DNA of 64,000 nucleotides, from positions 1,736,001 through 1,800,000 of the forward strand of contig OY760195.1 in assembly GCA_963663375.1 (NCBI GenBank), written 5' to 3'. How positions within the stretch are numbered: the first letter of the stretch is position 1; each line of letters begins with the position of its first letter. Below, piece by piece: positions 34,887-43,126 of the stretch. Source of the stretch: JAYREN01 sp963663375. Its GTDB lineage: Bacteria; Acidobacteriota; Holophagae; Holophagales; Holophagaceae. The position numbers and the translations under genes were made by a program. A model generated the notes under the pieces. The model worked only from the letters and a program-made list of their open reading frames with translations. It was not told where the DNA came from and made no database searches.

Positions 34887-36533
34887 ATGAAGAAGTCCTT
34901 GTTCGTCCTCCTTGCCTGGTTGGTCACAGCCACCGCGCTGCGCCCCTGCACCGTGATCGCTGCGGGCAAGAAGGCCACCATCGATGGCTCCGTGATTCTT
35001 TCGCACACGGACTGCGGCCCGGATTCGCGCATCCTGGTGGTGCCGGGGCGCAGCTATAAACCCGGCGAAAGAGCCCCCGTGAGCTGGGGCCTCCAGGATC
35101 CTTCGCGCCCCCTGGGATCGCCGGGAGAAATCCTAGGCACGATTCCGCAAGTGGCGCGGACCTACACGTATTTCCAGTCCGCCTACTCGCACATGAACGA
35201 GCACCAGCTCGCCATTGCCGAGAGCACCACCAATCAGCGCCCCGAGCTGGTGGTAGCCAAGGGCCAGGGTGACCAGATCATGACCATCGAGCAGGCCCAA
35301 GTCTTTGCCCTGCAGCGCTGCCGCAAGGCGAAGGAGGCGGTGCGTCTCATCGGCGAGCTGGTGGAGACCTACGGGTTCCTGCCCTCCTCCGGCGACGGCT
35401 CAGAATCGCTGGTGATCGGCGACCCCGAGGAAGCTTGGGTCTTCGAAGTCTTTGCCGTGGGGCCGGGCTGGAAGAAGGCCAGCGGCAAACCCGGCGCCAT
35501 GTGGGCCGCCCAGCGCATCCCCGATGACGAGGCGGTGCACATCCCGAACTGGAGCGTTCTCAAGACCCTGGATCCCAAGGACAGCGCCCGCTTCCTGGTG
35601 TCCAAGAACTACCAGCAGGAGGCCATCGACCGGGGCTGGTACGACCCCAAGTCGGGGCGCCCCTTCGTCTGGCAGGAGGCCTACGCGCCCCTGCCGGAGG
35701 AATTCGCCACGAGTCGCTTCTGGCTCTTTGCCACTACTTTTGCGCCCAACCTCAAGCCCAACGGCCACGGCTGGCCCGATCGCAAGCTGAATTCAGCCGA
35801 TCCCTTCAAGGGCATCAGCCCCTACTTCCAGACCGTGGAGCCGCTGTCGATCTATCCCTTTTCCCTCAAGCCCGAAAAGAAAATCTCCGTGCAGGATGTC
35901 ATCGCCTTCCAGCGCTCCACCATGGAAGGCACCATCTACGACATGGCCTCCGATCCGGCCTGGAAGGTGCTTGATGGCAAGGGCGGCATGAAGCAGAGCC
36001 CTCTGGCCACACCCTTTCCCGGCAAGGATCTCCGCGCCCTGCTCAAGCTCACCTATCGCCGCCCCGTGGCACGCCACCGGGGTCACTACGGCATGGTCTG
36101 CCAGCTGCGAAACTGGCTACCGGACAGCATCGGCGGCCTCTACTGGATCTACCTGGACAACCCGGCCATCAGCCCCTACGTGCCCCTCTACGCAGGCGCT
36201 ACCGCGACCGCAGCCAGCTACCAGAGCTATGATCCCGAGCTTTTCAGCGATGCCAGCGCCCGGTGGACCATCGATTTCGTGGACAACTTGGCCAACCTGC
36301 GCTTCCAGGACGCCATCCGCGATGTGCGCGAGGCCCGGGAACCCTTCGAGCGGGCCATCTTCGAGCGCCTCCCTGGGCTGGAGGCCGAGGCCGTGGCCCT
36401 GCACAAGCAAGATCCAGAGGCCGCCAAGCGCCTGCTCACCGAGTACTGCGTGGGCGTCCAGCAACAGGTGCCGGGCCTCTACATCCGCCTGCGGGAAAAA
36501 CTCATCACCAAGTACACCAACAACCGGGAGTAG
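34887..36533 (+). CDS. Secreted C69-family dipeptidase (Ntn hydrolase)
   Basis: 548 aa. Peptidase family C69 enzymes hydrolyse dipeptides with an N-terminal cysteine nucleophile. A signal peptide (MKKSLFVLLAWLVTATALRP) ends so that C21 of CTVIAAGKKATIDGS would be the exposed nucleophile, matching the family's CTxxxxGKxAxxDGS start. FAVGPGWKKASGKPGAMWAAQRIPD split over the middle and YDMASDP are further family features. The ATG at 34887 has GAAAGG upstream. It probably acts in the periplasm, supplying amino acids and dipeptides, and is divergent from the prolidase-hypED operon. Confidence 0.9.
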   Translation: MKKSLFVLLAWLVTATALRPCTVIAAGKKATIDGSVILSHTDCGPDSRILVVPGRSYKPGERAPVSWGLQDPSRPLGSPGEILGTIPQVARTYTYFQSAYSHMNEHQLAIAESTTNQRPELVVAKGQGDQIMTIEQAQVFALQRCRKAKEAVRLIGELVETYGFLPSSGDGSESLVIGDPEEAWVFEVFAVGPGWKKASGKPGAMWAAQRIPDDEAVHIPNWSVLKTLDPKDSARFLVSKNYQQEAIDRGWYDPKSGRPFVWQEAYAPLPEEFATSRFWLFATTFAPNLKPNGHGWPDRKLNSADPFKGISPYFQTVEPLSIYPFSLKPEKKISVQDVIAFQRSTMEGTIYDMASDPAWKVLDGKGGMKQSPLATPFPGKDLRALLKLTYRRPVARHRGHYGMVCQLRNWLPDSIGGLYWIYLDNPAISPYVPLYAGATATAASYQSYDPELFSDASARWTIDFVDNLANLRFQDAIRDVREAREPFERAIFERLPGLEAEAVALHKQDPEAAKRLLTEYCVGVQQQVPGLYIRLREKLITKYTNNRE

Positions 36534-36539
36534 CTCGGC

Positions 36540-37241
36540 CTATTCTGCCCGATCCGTGAGGTAGTACACCCGCACGAAGGCTTCCTGCACCTCGAAGCAC
36601 CAGTGCACGTCCCGGTGGTAGGCGGCGGCCTCGCCGAATTTGCCCTCTTCCAGCAAGCGAAGCACCTGATCGTGCTCCTGGATGGAGCGCTCCTCCCAGC
36701 TCTTCAGGAAGACCTTGCGCCGGGGCCAGTCGTACAGACGCTGTTTGAGGGACTGCACCAGGGCCACCATGCGCGGGTTCAGGCTGGCCTCCAGGAACAC
36801 CCCGTGGAAGGCGGTGTTGTGGACGAAGAACGTTTCGTAGTCTCCGGCCTTGATGGCCTGGCGCATGGCCTTGTTGGCGGCCCTCATCCGGGCGAAGTCG
36901 GCCTTGCCCAGGCGAGGGCCTGCCGTGGCCAGGGCCGCGGATTCCAGCGCCCCCACGATCTGATAGATATTACGGATCTCTTCCAGCGTGAGGGGCTTCA
37001 GGCGAAAGCCGCGCCGGGGAAGGATCTCCACGAAACCTTCCACCTCCAACTGGAGGAGCGCATCCCTCAGAGGTGTGCGGCTGATGCCGAGCTCCAGGGC
37101 CAGGGCATTGAGATCCAGGAAGGAACCCGGCTGCAGCCCGCCGCTGTTCATCTCCCCCCGCAGGTAGTCGTAGACCTGCTCCCGAAGCGATCGGGTCTGG
37201 AGAACGGGCTTGTTCCTGTTGGTTGGGGCTTTCGTCGACAT
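36540..37241 (-). CDS. GntR-family transcriptional regulator, FCD subfamily
   Basis: 233 aa ligand-responsive DNA-binding protein. The N-terminal winged helix (REQVYDYLRGEMNSGGLQPG, LALELGISRTPLRDALLQLE) is followed by an all-helical FCD domain with metal or ligand histidines (HNTAFHGVF, EHDQVLRLL, YHRDVHWCF). Homology starts at about MSTKAPTNRNKPVLQTRSLR, so ATG 37241 with AAGG upstream is chosen over an ATG at 37307. It is convergent with the C69 gene (6-bp gap). It likely controls the surrounding peptide/hydroxyproline genes; FCD ligands are often small organic or amino acids. Confidence 0.9.
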   Translation of the reverse strand: MSTKAPTNRNKPVLQTRSLREQVYDYLRGEMNSGGLQPGSFLDLNALALELGISRTPLRDALLQLEVEGFVEILPRRGFRLKPLTLEEIRNIYQIVGALESAALATAGPRLGKADFARMRAANKAMRQAIKAGDYETFFVHNTAFHGVFLEASLNPRMVALVQSLKQRLYDWPRRKVFLKSWEERSIQEHDQVLRLLEEGKFGEAAAYHRDVHWCFEVQEAFVRVYYLTDRAE

Positions 37242-37310
37242 CTCGCTGGCACCTTCCACAAGAAGGCCACGGAGCGAGCGGCGCTTCAAGATGGAATTCC
37301 CACGCAAAGC

Positions 37311-37347
37311 AAGACACGCGGCAGACCGAATGCCTGCCGCGTGTCTT
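37311..37347 (-). terminator. Strong hairpin terminator after the C45-like hydrolase gene
   Basis: AAGACACGCGGCAG (37311-37324), a 9-base loop and its exact complement (37334-37347) form a perfect 14-bp stem four bases beyond the stop at 37352. On the minus strand it is followed by GCTTTGCG, only a short T-tract, so termination may be partial and let some transcripts enter gntR. Confidence 0.75.
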
Positions 37348-37351
37348 GGGG

Positions 37352-40300
37352 CTACTCGAACACGATGCTAAGTCCGGCGCTGCCATGGAAGCCCTTGGCG
37401 GCGATCTCGCTGCCTTTCCAGATGGCCCAGCCCGGCAAGCCGCGCTGGTAGGCCTTGGTCATCTGCCAGAGTTGCAGGCGGGTGTTGGCGCTGTAGACGT
37501 AGAGCATGCGGCGCGGGTTCCAGGGATTGGGCACGGCGAAGGCGATGCCATCCTCGGGCTGGGCGTAGGTCTGGCCTTGGAAGCAGAAGAAGCCCTTGCC
37601 GTATGCCACGGGCAGCTTGCCTTCCTCGGCCAGTCTCGCCAGCAGGGTGTTCTCCTCGATGCCGCCAAAGACCACGAGATCGCGGTTCTTCAGATCCTGT
37701 TCCGTCACTTCAGCATCGGGCTTGATTTCCGGCAGCACCTCGGTGAAGGTATCGGCCACCATATCGCGGAAATTCGTCAGCAGGCTGCGGTTCGCCTCGA
37801 TCTGGCGGGAGGTGCCAGGGATGAAGAGGAGCTGCTCCCATTCGTCCATTAGGTTGGGCAGCGTGGCGCCCAGGGCGCTGGCCACAGGGATGTCCTGGCC
37901 CGCGTTGACGGTGATGCGGGTGGGCCTTTCGACCGTCTTGAAGGTGCAGGTCTCCTCGGCGCCCTTGACCTCCAGGCGCTCGAGAACGCTGCCCTTGGCG
38001 GTGGCGATCTCCACGGTGGTTACGAAGGGGTAGACCGCGCCCTTCTGGTGTACCTTCAGGGCGATCTCAAAGCCGCCCTCGACCTTGGTGGACTTGGCCT
38101 CGAGGCTGAGCTCCGGCAAGCCCGTGCGCTCCAGCCAGGGGAGCACCAGGGGACGCACATCGCGGCCTGCAGTCTCGGAAGCGATCTTCAGGAAGTCTTC
38201 GGTACGGATCGCCTTGCCCGCATAGGCCTCGTGCACCCGGCCCATGACCTTGGCGAAGGCCTCGTTCCCCAGCCAGAGGCGCAGCTGGTGCAGGGCGAAG
38301 GTGCCCTTGATGCGCGGCATCTGGTAGGCGCCGTAGCGGTCATAGGCCGTGCGGGTCTGGAGGGGCGCTTCTTCCTTTTCCCGCGCCGCCAGGAAGAGAT
38401 AACGGGCGTTCAGGTCCGCCAGTGCATCCCGCTGCTGGTCAAAGGCCTTGGCAACATCCGTGGGCAGGCGGCGCAGCATGCCGTGGTACGCGGCATCCCC
38501 GCTGGAGAGCCAGTTCTCGCCATCGGTGGCGGGGAAGACGGTATCCGCCCACAGGCCCTTTTTCTCGAAGGAGGCCATGGCCTTCACCCTTTCGAGATCG
38601 CGCTTCAGAGGCGCAGGCGTGGCCTCGACCTTCACACGATCTCGAATTTCCTTCAGCTTCTCCGCCACGAAGATCGGACTGAAGGTCGTGTAGCCGTAGG
38701 TCAAGTGGGGCACGGCGTTGGGAAGATCGGGGATGTAGCGGCCGCCCACCCACTTCTCGCGCAGGGTGGTCTTGCCCTGGTGGGCGATGAACATGAGCTT
38801 CTCGGCCATCTCGGCGGTGGTGAGTTTGCCATCGCAAGCGTGGGGGCGATTGGTGGGCGAGGAGGCCCAGATGCGGATGGCCTCGGTGAGGTCAATCTGT
38901 CCCTTGCCCTTTTCCTGGTACCAGTTCCACAGCCCGATATCCCGGTTCCAGGTATTGAAGGCCAGATCCACGGGCGCGTTGTCGGGGTTGAGCACGTATT
39001 CCTTGCGCACCTCCAGATCCCGGTTGTTGTTGTTGGCCCAGACGTAGTCCTTCAGATTTCCGGGGGTATCGGCGGGATGGCCCTTGCTGCCAGTGCGCCA
39101 GAGGCGCGTCTTCTGGGTGCCCAGCAGGAACACGGCGCCCTCGTCCGTCTTGGCATCGGCGATGGTCCAGTCGTTGGTGTAGAGACCGTTGTTCCTGTCG
39201 CCGAGGATCCGGGCGACCTCGTCGATGGAGGTGGCGTACTGCGCGGCCTTGCGGATGCGGTTGCTCTGGGGCGTGCCTTCGGCATTGAAGGGCGTCTGCC
39301 CGACGGTTGTCTCACCGATCACCAGCCCCGCGCCATTCACGTACCAATCGGTCCCAGAGTGGATGCCGCCGGGGAAGGTCTGCATGACCACCCGCTGCCC
39401 CTTGGTGGGCACGATGTCCAAGATCACGTCCCAGTGAACGCCACTGTAGCCGTTCCACATGAACATCTGTCCGGTGACGAAGCGGCCATCCTTGGTGGCG
39501 CTCTTGGTGGCGACGAAGGCGGAACAGTGATCGCCCTTGCCCGCCTTTTCCGCTTCTTCTTCGGCCTTCATGAAGTTCCGTCCCGTGAGCGGCGTAGCCA
39601 GATTGCGCAGGCCGTCTTCCACCTGCCCCAGATCGATGGCGGAGTTCATGGTGACGATATCCAGCAGGTCGATGTCCCGGCCGCGGAACTTGGCGCCGCC
39701 CTTGCGCGCTCCATCGGCGATGCCCTTCATTTCCTCCAGATATTCCGGATCGAACTTGCGGAGCATGAGGGCATCCGCCATAAGGCGCAGATGGGCCCAA
39801 CCCTTCTCGGGGTTCACGCGGTCCTGGTTGATGGCCAGCTTGTCGAGAAGCTTCGCCAGATCGCTGGCCACCAGTTCGCCGAACTGACGGCCCCGGGGAT
39901 AGGGATCGCCTTCCACGTGGACGAAGCTCCAGCCGCCCTCCTCGTAGCGGAAGCCCTTGCCCGCCCAGCGCACGGTCTCCAGGGGAATGTGCTGGGTGAT
40001 ATCGTCCAGCTTTTCCAACTTCACATCATCGAACCAGGCGCTGCCCGCGGCCTTGCCGTTGCGGCCCAGATCCAGGCGCACGCGATCGTTGGCCGTGGTG
40101 GCGAAGAAGGTGACCGACACCCGACGCGCGCCATCGCCCGCCACCGTGGGGGAGGCGTTGGTGAAGGGAAAGCTCGCCATGGAGACGCAGGCCCCCAGGG
40201 CCGTGGGGTAGCGGGCCGTGGCGTCGGTCTTCACGCCCTGGGTCTTGATCCAGGCGCTGAGGCGATAGAGCTGGCCCACTTGGAGCTTCACGGGGGCGCT

Positions 40301-40540
40301 GAGGATGTGGGAGGAAGCCCCCAGGGCGGGATGCTGCACCATCAGGGCCGCGGCGCCCTCGGCCTTGAAGGCGCCGCTGGTGGCCAGCACGGCCTCGGGC
40401 GCCAGGGTGGCCGTCCACTGGGCAGGCTGGCCCTTGGAGCCCGTCTCGAACCCGGCATTGGCCAAGGGCACCACCACAGGCGCCTGGGCACAGGCGGGCA
40501 GGGTGAGCATCGCAACGAGCGCGTAGGGCAGTTGGCGCAT
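37352..40540 (-). CDS. Large secreted C45-like Ntn hydrolase with beta-sandwich and M1-like C-terminal domains
   Basis: 1062 aa. A signal peptide (MRQLPYALVAMLTLPACAQAP) precedes a carbohydrate-binding-like beta-sandwich (about 22-180, NAGFETGSKGQPAQW). Next is a C45/phospholipase-B-like domain with candidate nucleophile C339 in GKGDHCSAFVATKS, then GIHSGTDWYVNGAGLVIGET. About 680-820 resembles the non-catalytic tail of M1 aminopeptidases (KGTFALHQLRLWLGNEAFAK, WLERTGLPELSL) without HExxH. The last 200 residues form a domain with NRDLVVFGG and NPWNPRRMLYVYS. It likely cleaves amide bonds in the periplasm. The ATG has GGAGGAATCC upstream. Confidence 0.8.
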   Translation of the reverse strand: MRQLPYALVAMLTLPACAQAPVVVPLANAGFETGSKGQPAQWTATLAPEAVLATSGAFKAEGAAALMVQHPALGASSHILSAPVKLQVGQLYRLSAWIKTQGVKTDATARYPTALGACVSMASFPFTNASPTVAGDGARRVSVTFFATTANDRVRLDLGRNGKAAGSAWFDDVKLEKLDDITQHIPLETVRWAGKGFRYEEGGWSFVHVEGDPYPRGRQFGELVASDLAKLLDKLAINQDRVNPEKGWAHLRLMADALMLRKFDPEYLEEMKGIADGARKGGAKFRGRDIDLLDIVTMNSAIDLGQVEDGLRNLATPLTGRNFMKAEEEAEKAGKGDHCSAFVATKSATKDGRFVTGQMFMWNGYSGVHWDVILDIVPTKGQRVVMQTFPGGIHSGTDWYVNGAGLVIGETTVGQTPFNAEGTPQSNRIRKAAQYATSIDEVARILGDRNNGLYTNDWTIADAKTDEGAVFLLGTQKTRLWRTGSKGHPADTPGNLKDYVWANNNNRDLEVRKEYVLNPDNAPVDLAFNTWNRDIGLWNWYQEKGKGQIDLTEAIRIWASSPTNRPHACDGKLTTAEMAEKLMFIAHQGKTTLREKWVGGRYIPDLPNAVPHLTYGYTTFSPIFVAEKLKEIRDRVKVEATPAPLKRDLERVKAMASFEKKGLWADTVFPATDGENWLSSGDAAYHGMLRRLPTDVAKAFDQQRDALADLNARYLFLAAREKEEAPLQTRTAYDRYGAYQMPRIKGTFALHQLRLWLGNEAFAKVMGRVHEAYAGKAIRTEDFLKIASETAGRDVRPLVLPWLERTGLPELSLEAKSTKVEGGFEIALKVHQKGAVYPFVTTVEIATAKGSVLERLEVKGAEETCTFKTVERPTRITVNAGQDIPVASALGATLPNLMDEWEQLLFIPGTSRQIEANRSLLTNFRDMVADTFTEVLPEIKPDAEVTEQDLKNRDLVVFGGIEENTLLARLAEEGKLPVAYGKGFFCFQGQTYAQPEDGIAFAVPNPWNPRRMLYVYSANTRLQLWQMTKAYQRGLPGWAIWKGSEIAAKGFHGSAGLSIVFE

Positions 40541-40557
40541 GGATTCCTCCGCCCTCC

Positions 40558-40594
40558 ATTCCACCTTGCCTCGCGTTAAGAGGCAAGGTGGAAT
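40558..40594 (-). promoter_or_regulatory. Perfect 15-bp inverted repeat in the leader of the C45-like gene
   Basis: ATTCCACCTTGCCTC and its exact complement flank a 7-base loop, ending 18 bases before the ATG and just upstream of GGAGGGCGGAGG. It could be a DNA operator or an mRNA hairpin next to the ribosome-binding site. No T-run follows, so a terminator is unlikely. Confidence 0.6.
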
Positions 40595-40704
40595 GTCGCG
40601 CCGCCTGCGCCTTTTCGACCCTGATCGCCATAAAAACGCATCACGGAGTGCCGATAAGCGAACCCCCATGCTCACCCATGTTTCGAGTTCGCCACTCATT
40701 CCCC

Positions 40705-40770
40705 TTCATCACCGTTCATTTCTGGTTCAAAAAAGAACCGGCGATTAACGGTGATGAACGGTGATAAAAA
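40705..40770 (+). repeat. Family A dispersed intergenic inverted repeat, copy 2
   Basis: TTCATCACCGTTCATTTCTG with GTTC is mirrored by GAACCGGCGATTAACGGTGATGAACGG-like sequence (two tandem CGGTGAT units) across a loop of A residues. The rest of the 414-bp gap (40595-40704 and 40771-40954) holds no gene I can support. Confidence 0.8.
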
Positions 40771-40954
40771 GCAACGATCGCCGGGTTCGAGTCGCTGCGA
40801 CCGCACATGGCCATGGTGCTCACCTGTTTCGCGGTTTTGTGTGGTCTCCGGCGCTTGGTCGGAGAGCGGTCACCTTTTTCAGTCGCCGCGAGTTGACACG
40901 CCCTGTCCATCCAGGCGACCCTGCCTCATCACACCCCGACATTCTGGAGGCATC

Positions 40955-41977
40955 ATGGCGGCCGAGATCCGCACCGATGGGCTTGTAGACGCCGAGCGTC
41001 TGCGCAAGACCCTGGCCCTGCTCCGGGAAGCCGGTCCCAGAGGTATCACCAAGGCCCAGTTCGCCAAGAAGCTGGGAGGCGTCAGCACCCGCACCGTGGA
41101 CCGCGCCCTGGGACTGTTGGAAGAACAGGGCGCGAGGCTCGAACGGAGTCGGGAGGGCCGCCCCGCGGTACTGCATTTCCGCATACTCAAGGGCCCCACC
41201 TGGGATGAGCACGTGACGGGCGATGCCCGCATGGCCCTGCGCCTCGCGGCCCTCACTCTGGCCCAGAGCGGCACGCTCCTGTGGCAGGACAAGCTCGAGA
41301 TGCTGGAAGGCCTCGCCAGCGCCCACATGTCCACCCGGGATCGGGCCCTCTTCGAGGCCCTGTCCAAGGCGGTGCGCGTGCAGGGCGGCGTGGAGGATCC
41401 CATCGAGGGCCCCGATGTGCTGGAGCCCATCCTGCGGGCGCTCCAGGAGGAGCGGGAACTGGAAGTGGACTACCAGTCCGCGGGCGCCAAGCGCGCCACA
41501 CCTCATCGGGTCGTGCCCTACGCCCTGACCCACGATCTCTATTCCGGTGGGGCCTTCCTGCTGGTGTGGGATCCCAAGCGCCACAAGCCCATCCATCTGC
41601 GTCTGAACCGCATCGGGCGCGTCAAGGTGGGCGTCAAGGCCCTGGTGCCCGACCCCGCCCTGATGGAGCGCACCGCCCACTTCCAGATCGGGGGGTGGAC
41701 CAGCGAAGAGGCGCCTTTCGAGGTGGTGCTGCGCATCGAGGGCGCCCATTGGGTGCAAGCCTTCAAGGAGGCGCCCCCTGCATTGCCGGAGTTCAGTGGT
41801 CGCATCGCCAAGGACGGTCAGAGCATGGAGGCCCGCTTCAAGGCCACCCATTCCTACGGCGCCAGCCGCTGGATCCTGCAACTGGGCGAGGCCGCCGAAG
41901 TGCTGGAACCCGCCTGGCTGCGCAAGGAAATCGCCGAGCGGATCGAGAAGGCGCTGAGGGCGTACAAGCGGAAGTGA
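40955..41977 (+). CDS. WYL-domain transcriptional regulator
   Basis: 340 aa. The N-terminal winged helix (DAERLRKTLALLREAGPRGI, TRTVDRALGLLEEQGARLER) is followed by a WYL domain (about 165-250, LEVDYQSAG, HRVVPYALTHDLYSGGAFLL, IHLRLNRIGRVKV) and a C-terminal WCX extension. WYL proteins sense ligands such as nucleotides or nucleic-acid ends and often regulate defence or DNA-damage genes. No defence genes are adjacent here. GGAGG precedes the ATG. It is monocistronic, convergent with kdsA across a family D repeat. Confidence 0.88.
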   Translation: MAAEIRTDGLVDAERLRKTLALLREAGPRGITKAQFAKKLGGVSTRTVDRALGLLEEQGARLERSREGRPAVLHFRILKGPTWDEHVTGDARMALRLAALTLAQSGTLLWQDKLEMLEGLASAHMSTRDRALFEALSKAVRVQGGVEDPIEGPDVLEPILRALQEERELEVDYQSAGAKRATPHRVVPYALTHDLYSGGAFLLVWDPKRHKPIHLRLNRIGRVKVGVKALVPDPALMERTAHFQIGGWTSEEAPFEVVLRIEGAHWVQAFKEAPPALPEFSGRIAKDGQSMEARFKATHSYGASRWILQLGEAAEVLEPAWLRKEIAERIEKALRAYKRK

Positions 41978-42010
41978 ACGGCTGGCGCCGAGTGCGCGAG
42001 TTCGGGAGAT

Positions 42011-42115
42011 CTCATTTGCGATCTTCGTGTTCTTTGCAGCGAACCCATCAATTCCGCAAATCGAGCCGAAAGGGAATAGCCACAAAGAACGCAAAAGACG
42101 CAGCGGATTTGGCCA
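42011..42115 (+). repeat. Family D intergenic repeat (CACAAAGAACGCAAA type)
   Basis: ATTTGCGATCTTCGTGTTCTTTGC (split: 42014-42037) is loosely mirrored by CCACAAAGAACGCAAAAGACGC (42080-42101). It resembles family B in layout but differs in sequence. Only one copy is visible in the window. Confidence 0.5.
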
Positions 42116-42137
42116 TCATCGCGCCGAATCCAGGCCG

Positions 42138-42974
42138 CTAGAGCGTGCGCCCCGCCGGATCCCACTGGGCCGCCTTGCGGCTGGCGCGCCAGATGACCAG
42201 GAGCTGATCGAGCATCTCCCCGAATTCCGAGAGCCGAAAGGCGTTGGGCCCATCGCTGAGGGCCTTCTCGGGGCAGTCGTGGACCTCGAAGAAGAAGCCA
42301 TCCACGGCGGTGGCGGCGGCCCGGGCCAGGGTGGGGATCATCTCCCGGGCACCGCCGGTGGCGTTCCCCAGGGCGCCAGGTTTCTGCACGCTATGAGTGG
42401 CATCGAAGATCACCGGGGCGCCGGTGCGACGCAGGTGGGGGAAACTCTGGAAGTCCACCACCATCTGGCCGTAGCCGAAGGAAGAGCCGCGCTCCGTGAC
42501 CCACACGGGGCCCGCGCCCTCCACACTGCGGACCTTCTCCACGGCGTTCTTCATGTCCCAGGGGGCCAGGAACTGCCCCTTCTTCACGTTCACGGGGCGG
42601 CCCGTGGCGGCGGCGGCCAGCAGCAGATCCGTTTGGCGGCAGAGGAAGGCGGGAATCTGCAGGATGTCCACGGCCTTGGCGACCTGGGCGCACTGGATGG
42701 ATTCATGCACATCCGTGAGCACGGGAATGCCCAGCCGTTCCCGCACCTCGGCGAGGATCTCGAGGCCCTCCTCCATGGAGATGCCCCGGTAGCTGCCCAG
42801 GGAGGTGCGGTTGGCCTTGTCGAAGCTGGCCTTGAAGATGAGGGGAATGCCGCGCGCCTCCGCCAGATCGCAGAGCTGAGAGGCCAGGAAGTGGGTGTGC
42901 TCTCGGCCCTCGATCACGCAGGGACCCGCGATGAGGAAGAAGCTCTGGTCGGTGAAGGGGCGCTTGTAATCCAT
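42138..42974 (-). CDS. kdsA: 3-deoxy-8-phosphooctulonate synthase
   Basis: Condenses phosphoenolpyruvate with arabinose 5-phosphate to KDO-8-phosphate for LPS inner core. 278 aa, full length. The motifs are FFLIAGPCVIEGREH, FKASFDKANRTSLGSYRG, GIPVLTDVHE, LQIPAFLCRQTDLLLAAA, VNVKKGQFLAPWDMKN, ERGSSFGYGQMVVDFQSF and VIFDATHSVQKPG. The start AGAGGAACTCCCATG is clear. Its presence supports a KDO-containing Gram-negative envelope. It is monocistronic, divergent from the AsnC-type regulator. Confidence 0.96.
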   Translation of the reverse strand: MDYKRPFTDQSFFLIAGPCVIEGREHTHFLASQLCDLAEARGIPLIFKASFDKANRTSLGSYRGISMEEGLEILAEVRERLGIPVLTDVHESIQCAQVAKAVDILQIPAFLCRQTDLLLAAAATGRPVNVKKGQFLAPWDMKNAVEKVRSVEGAGPVWVTERGSSFGYGQMVVDFQSFPHLRRTGAPVIFDATHSVQKPGALGNATGGAREMIPTLARAAATAVDGFFFEVHDCPEKALSDGPNAFRLSEFGEMLDQLLVIWRASRKAAQWDPAGRTL

Positions 42975-43126
42975 GGGAGTTCCTCTGGCTCAGTGTACCG
43001 GACCGCCCGGTTTCGGACCGAGAGGGATTGAAGGAATCGCGTCGATCTATTTGTCGATTCGTAAAGGCATGGACTCTCATCCCGGATAGGATGTTCCTTG
43101 AAGCACGTCCCAACCGGATCCTTGCC

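Noticed and set aside
38048..40579. 843-codon open frame antisense to the C45-like gene
   Set aside because: A product of strong third-position GC bias. The minus-strand gene has signal peptide, ribosome-binding site and domains.
40955..41977. Defence island marked by the WYL regulator
   Set aside because: Neighbours are kdsA and the peptide locus; no nuclease, methylase, CBASS, BREX or toxin-antitoxin gene is adjacent.
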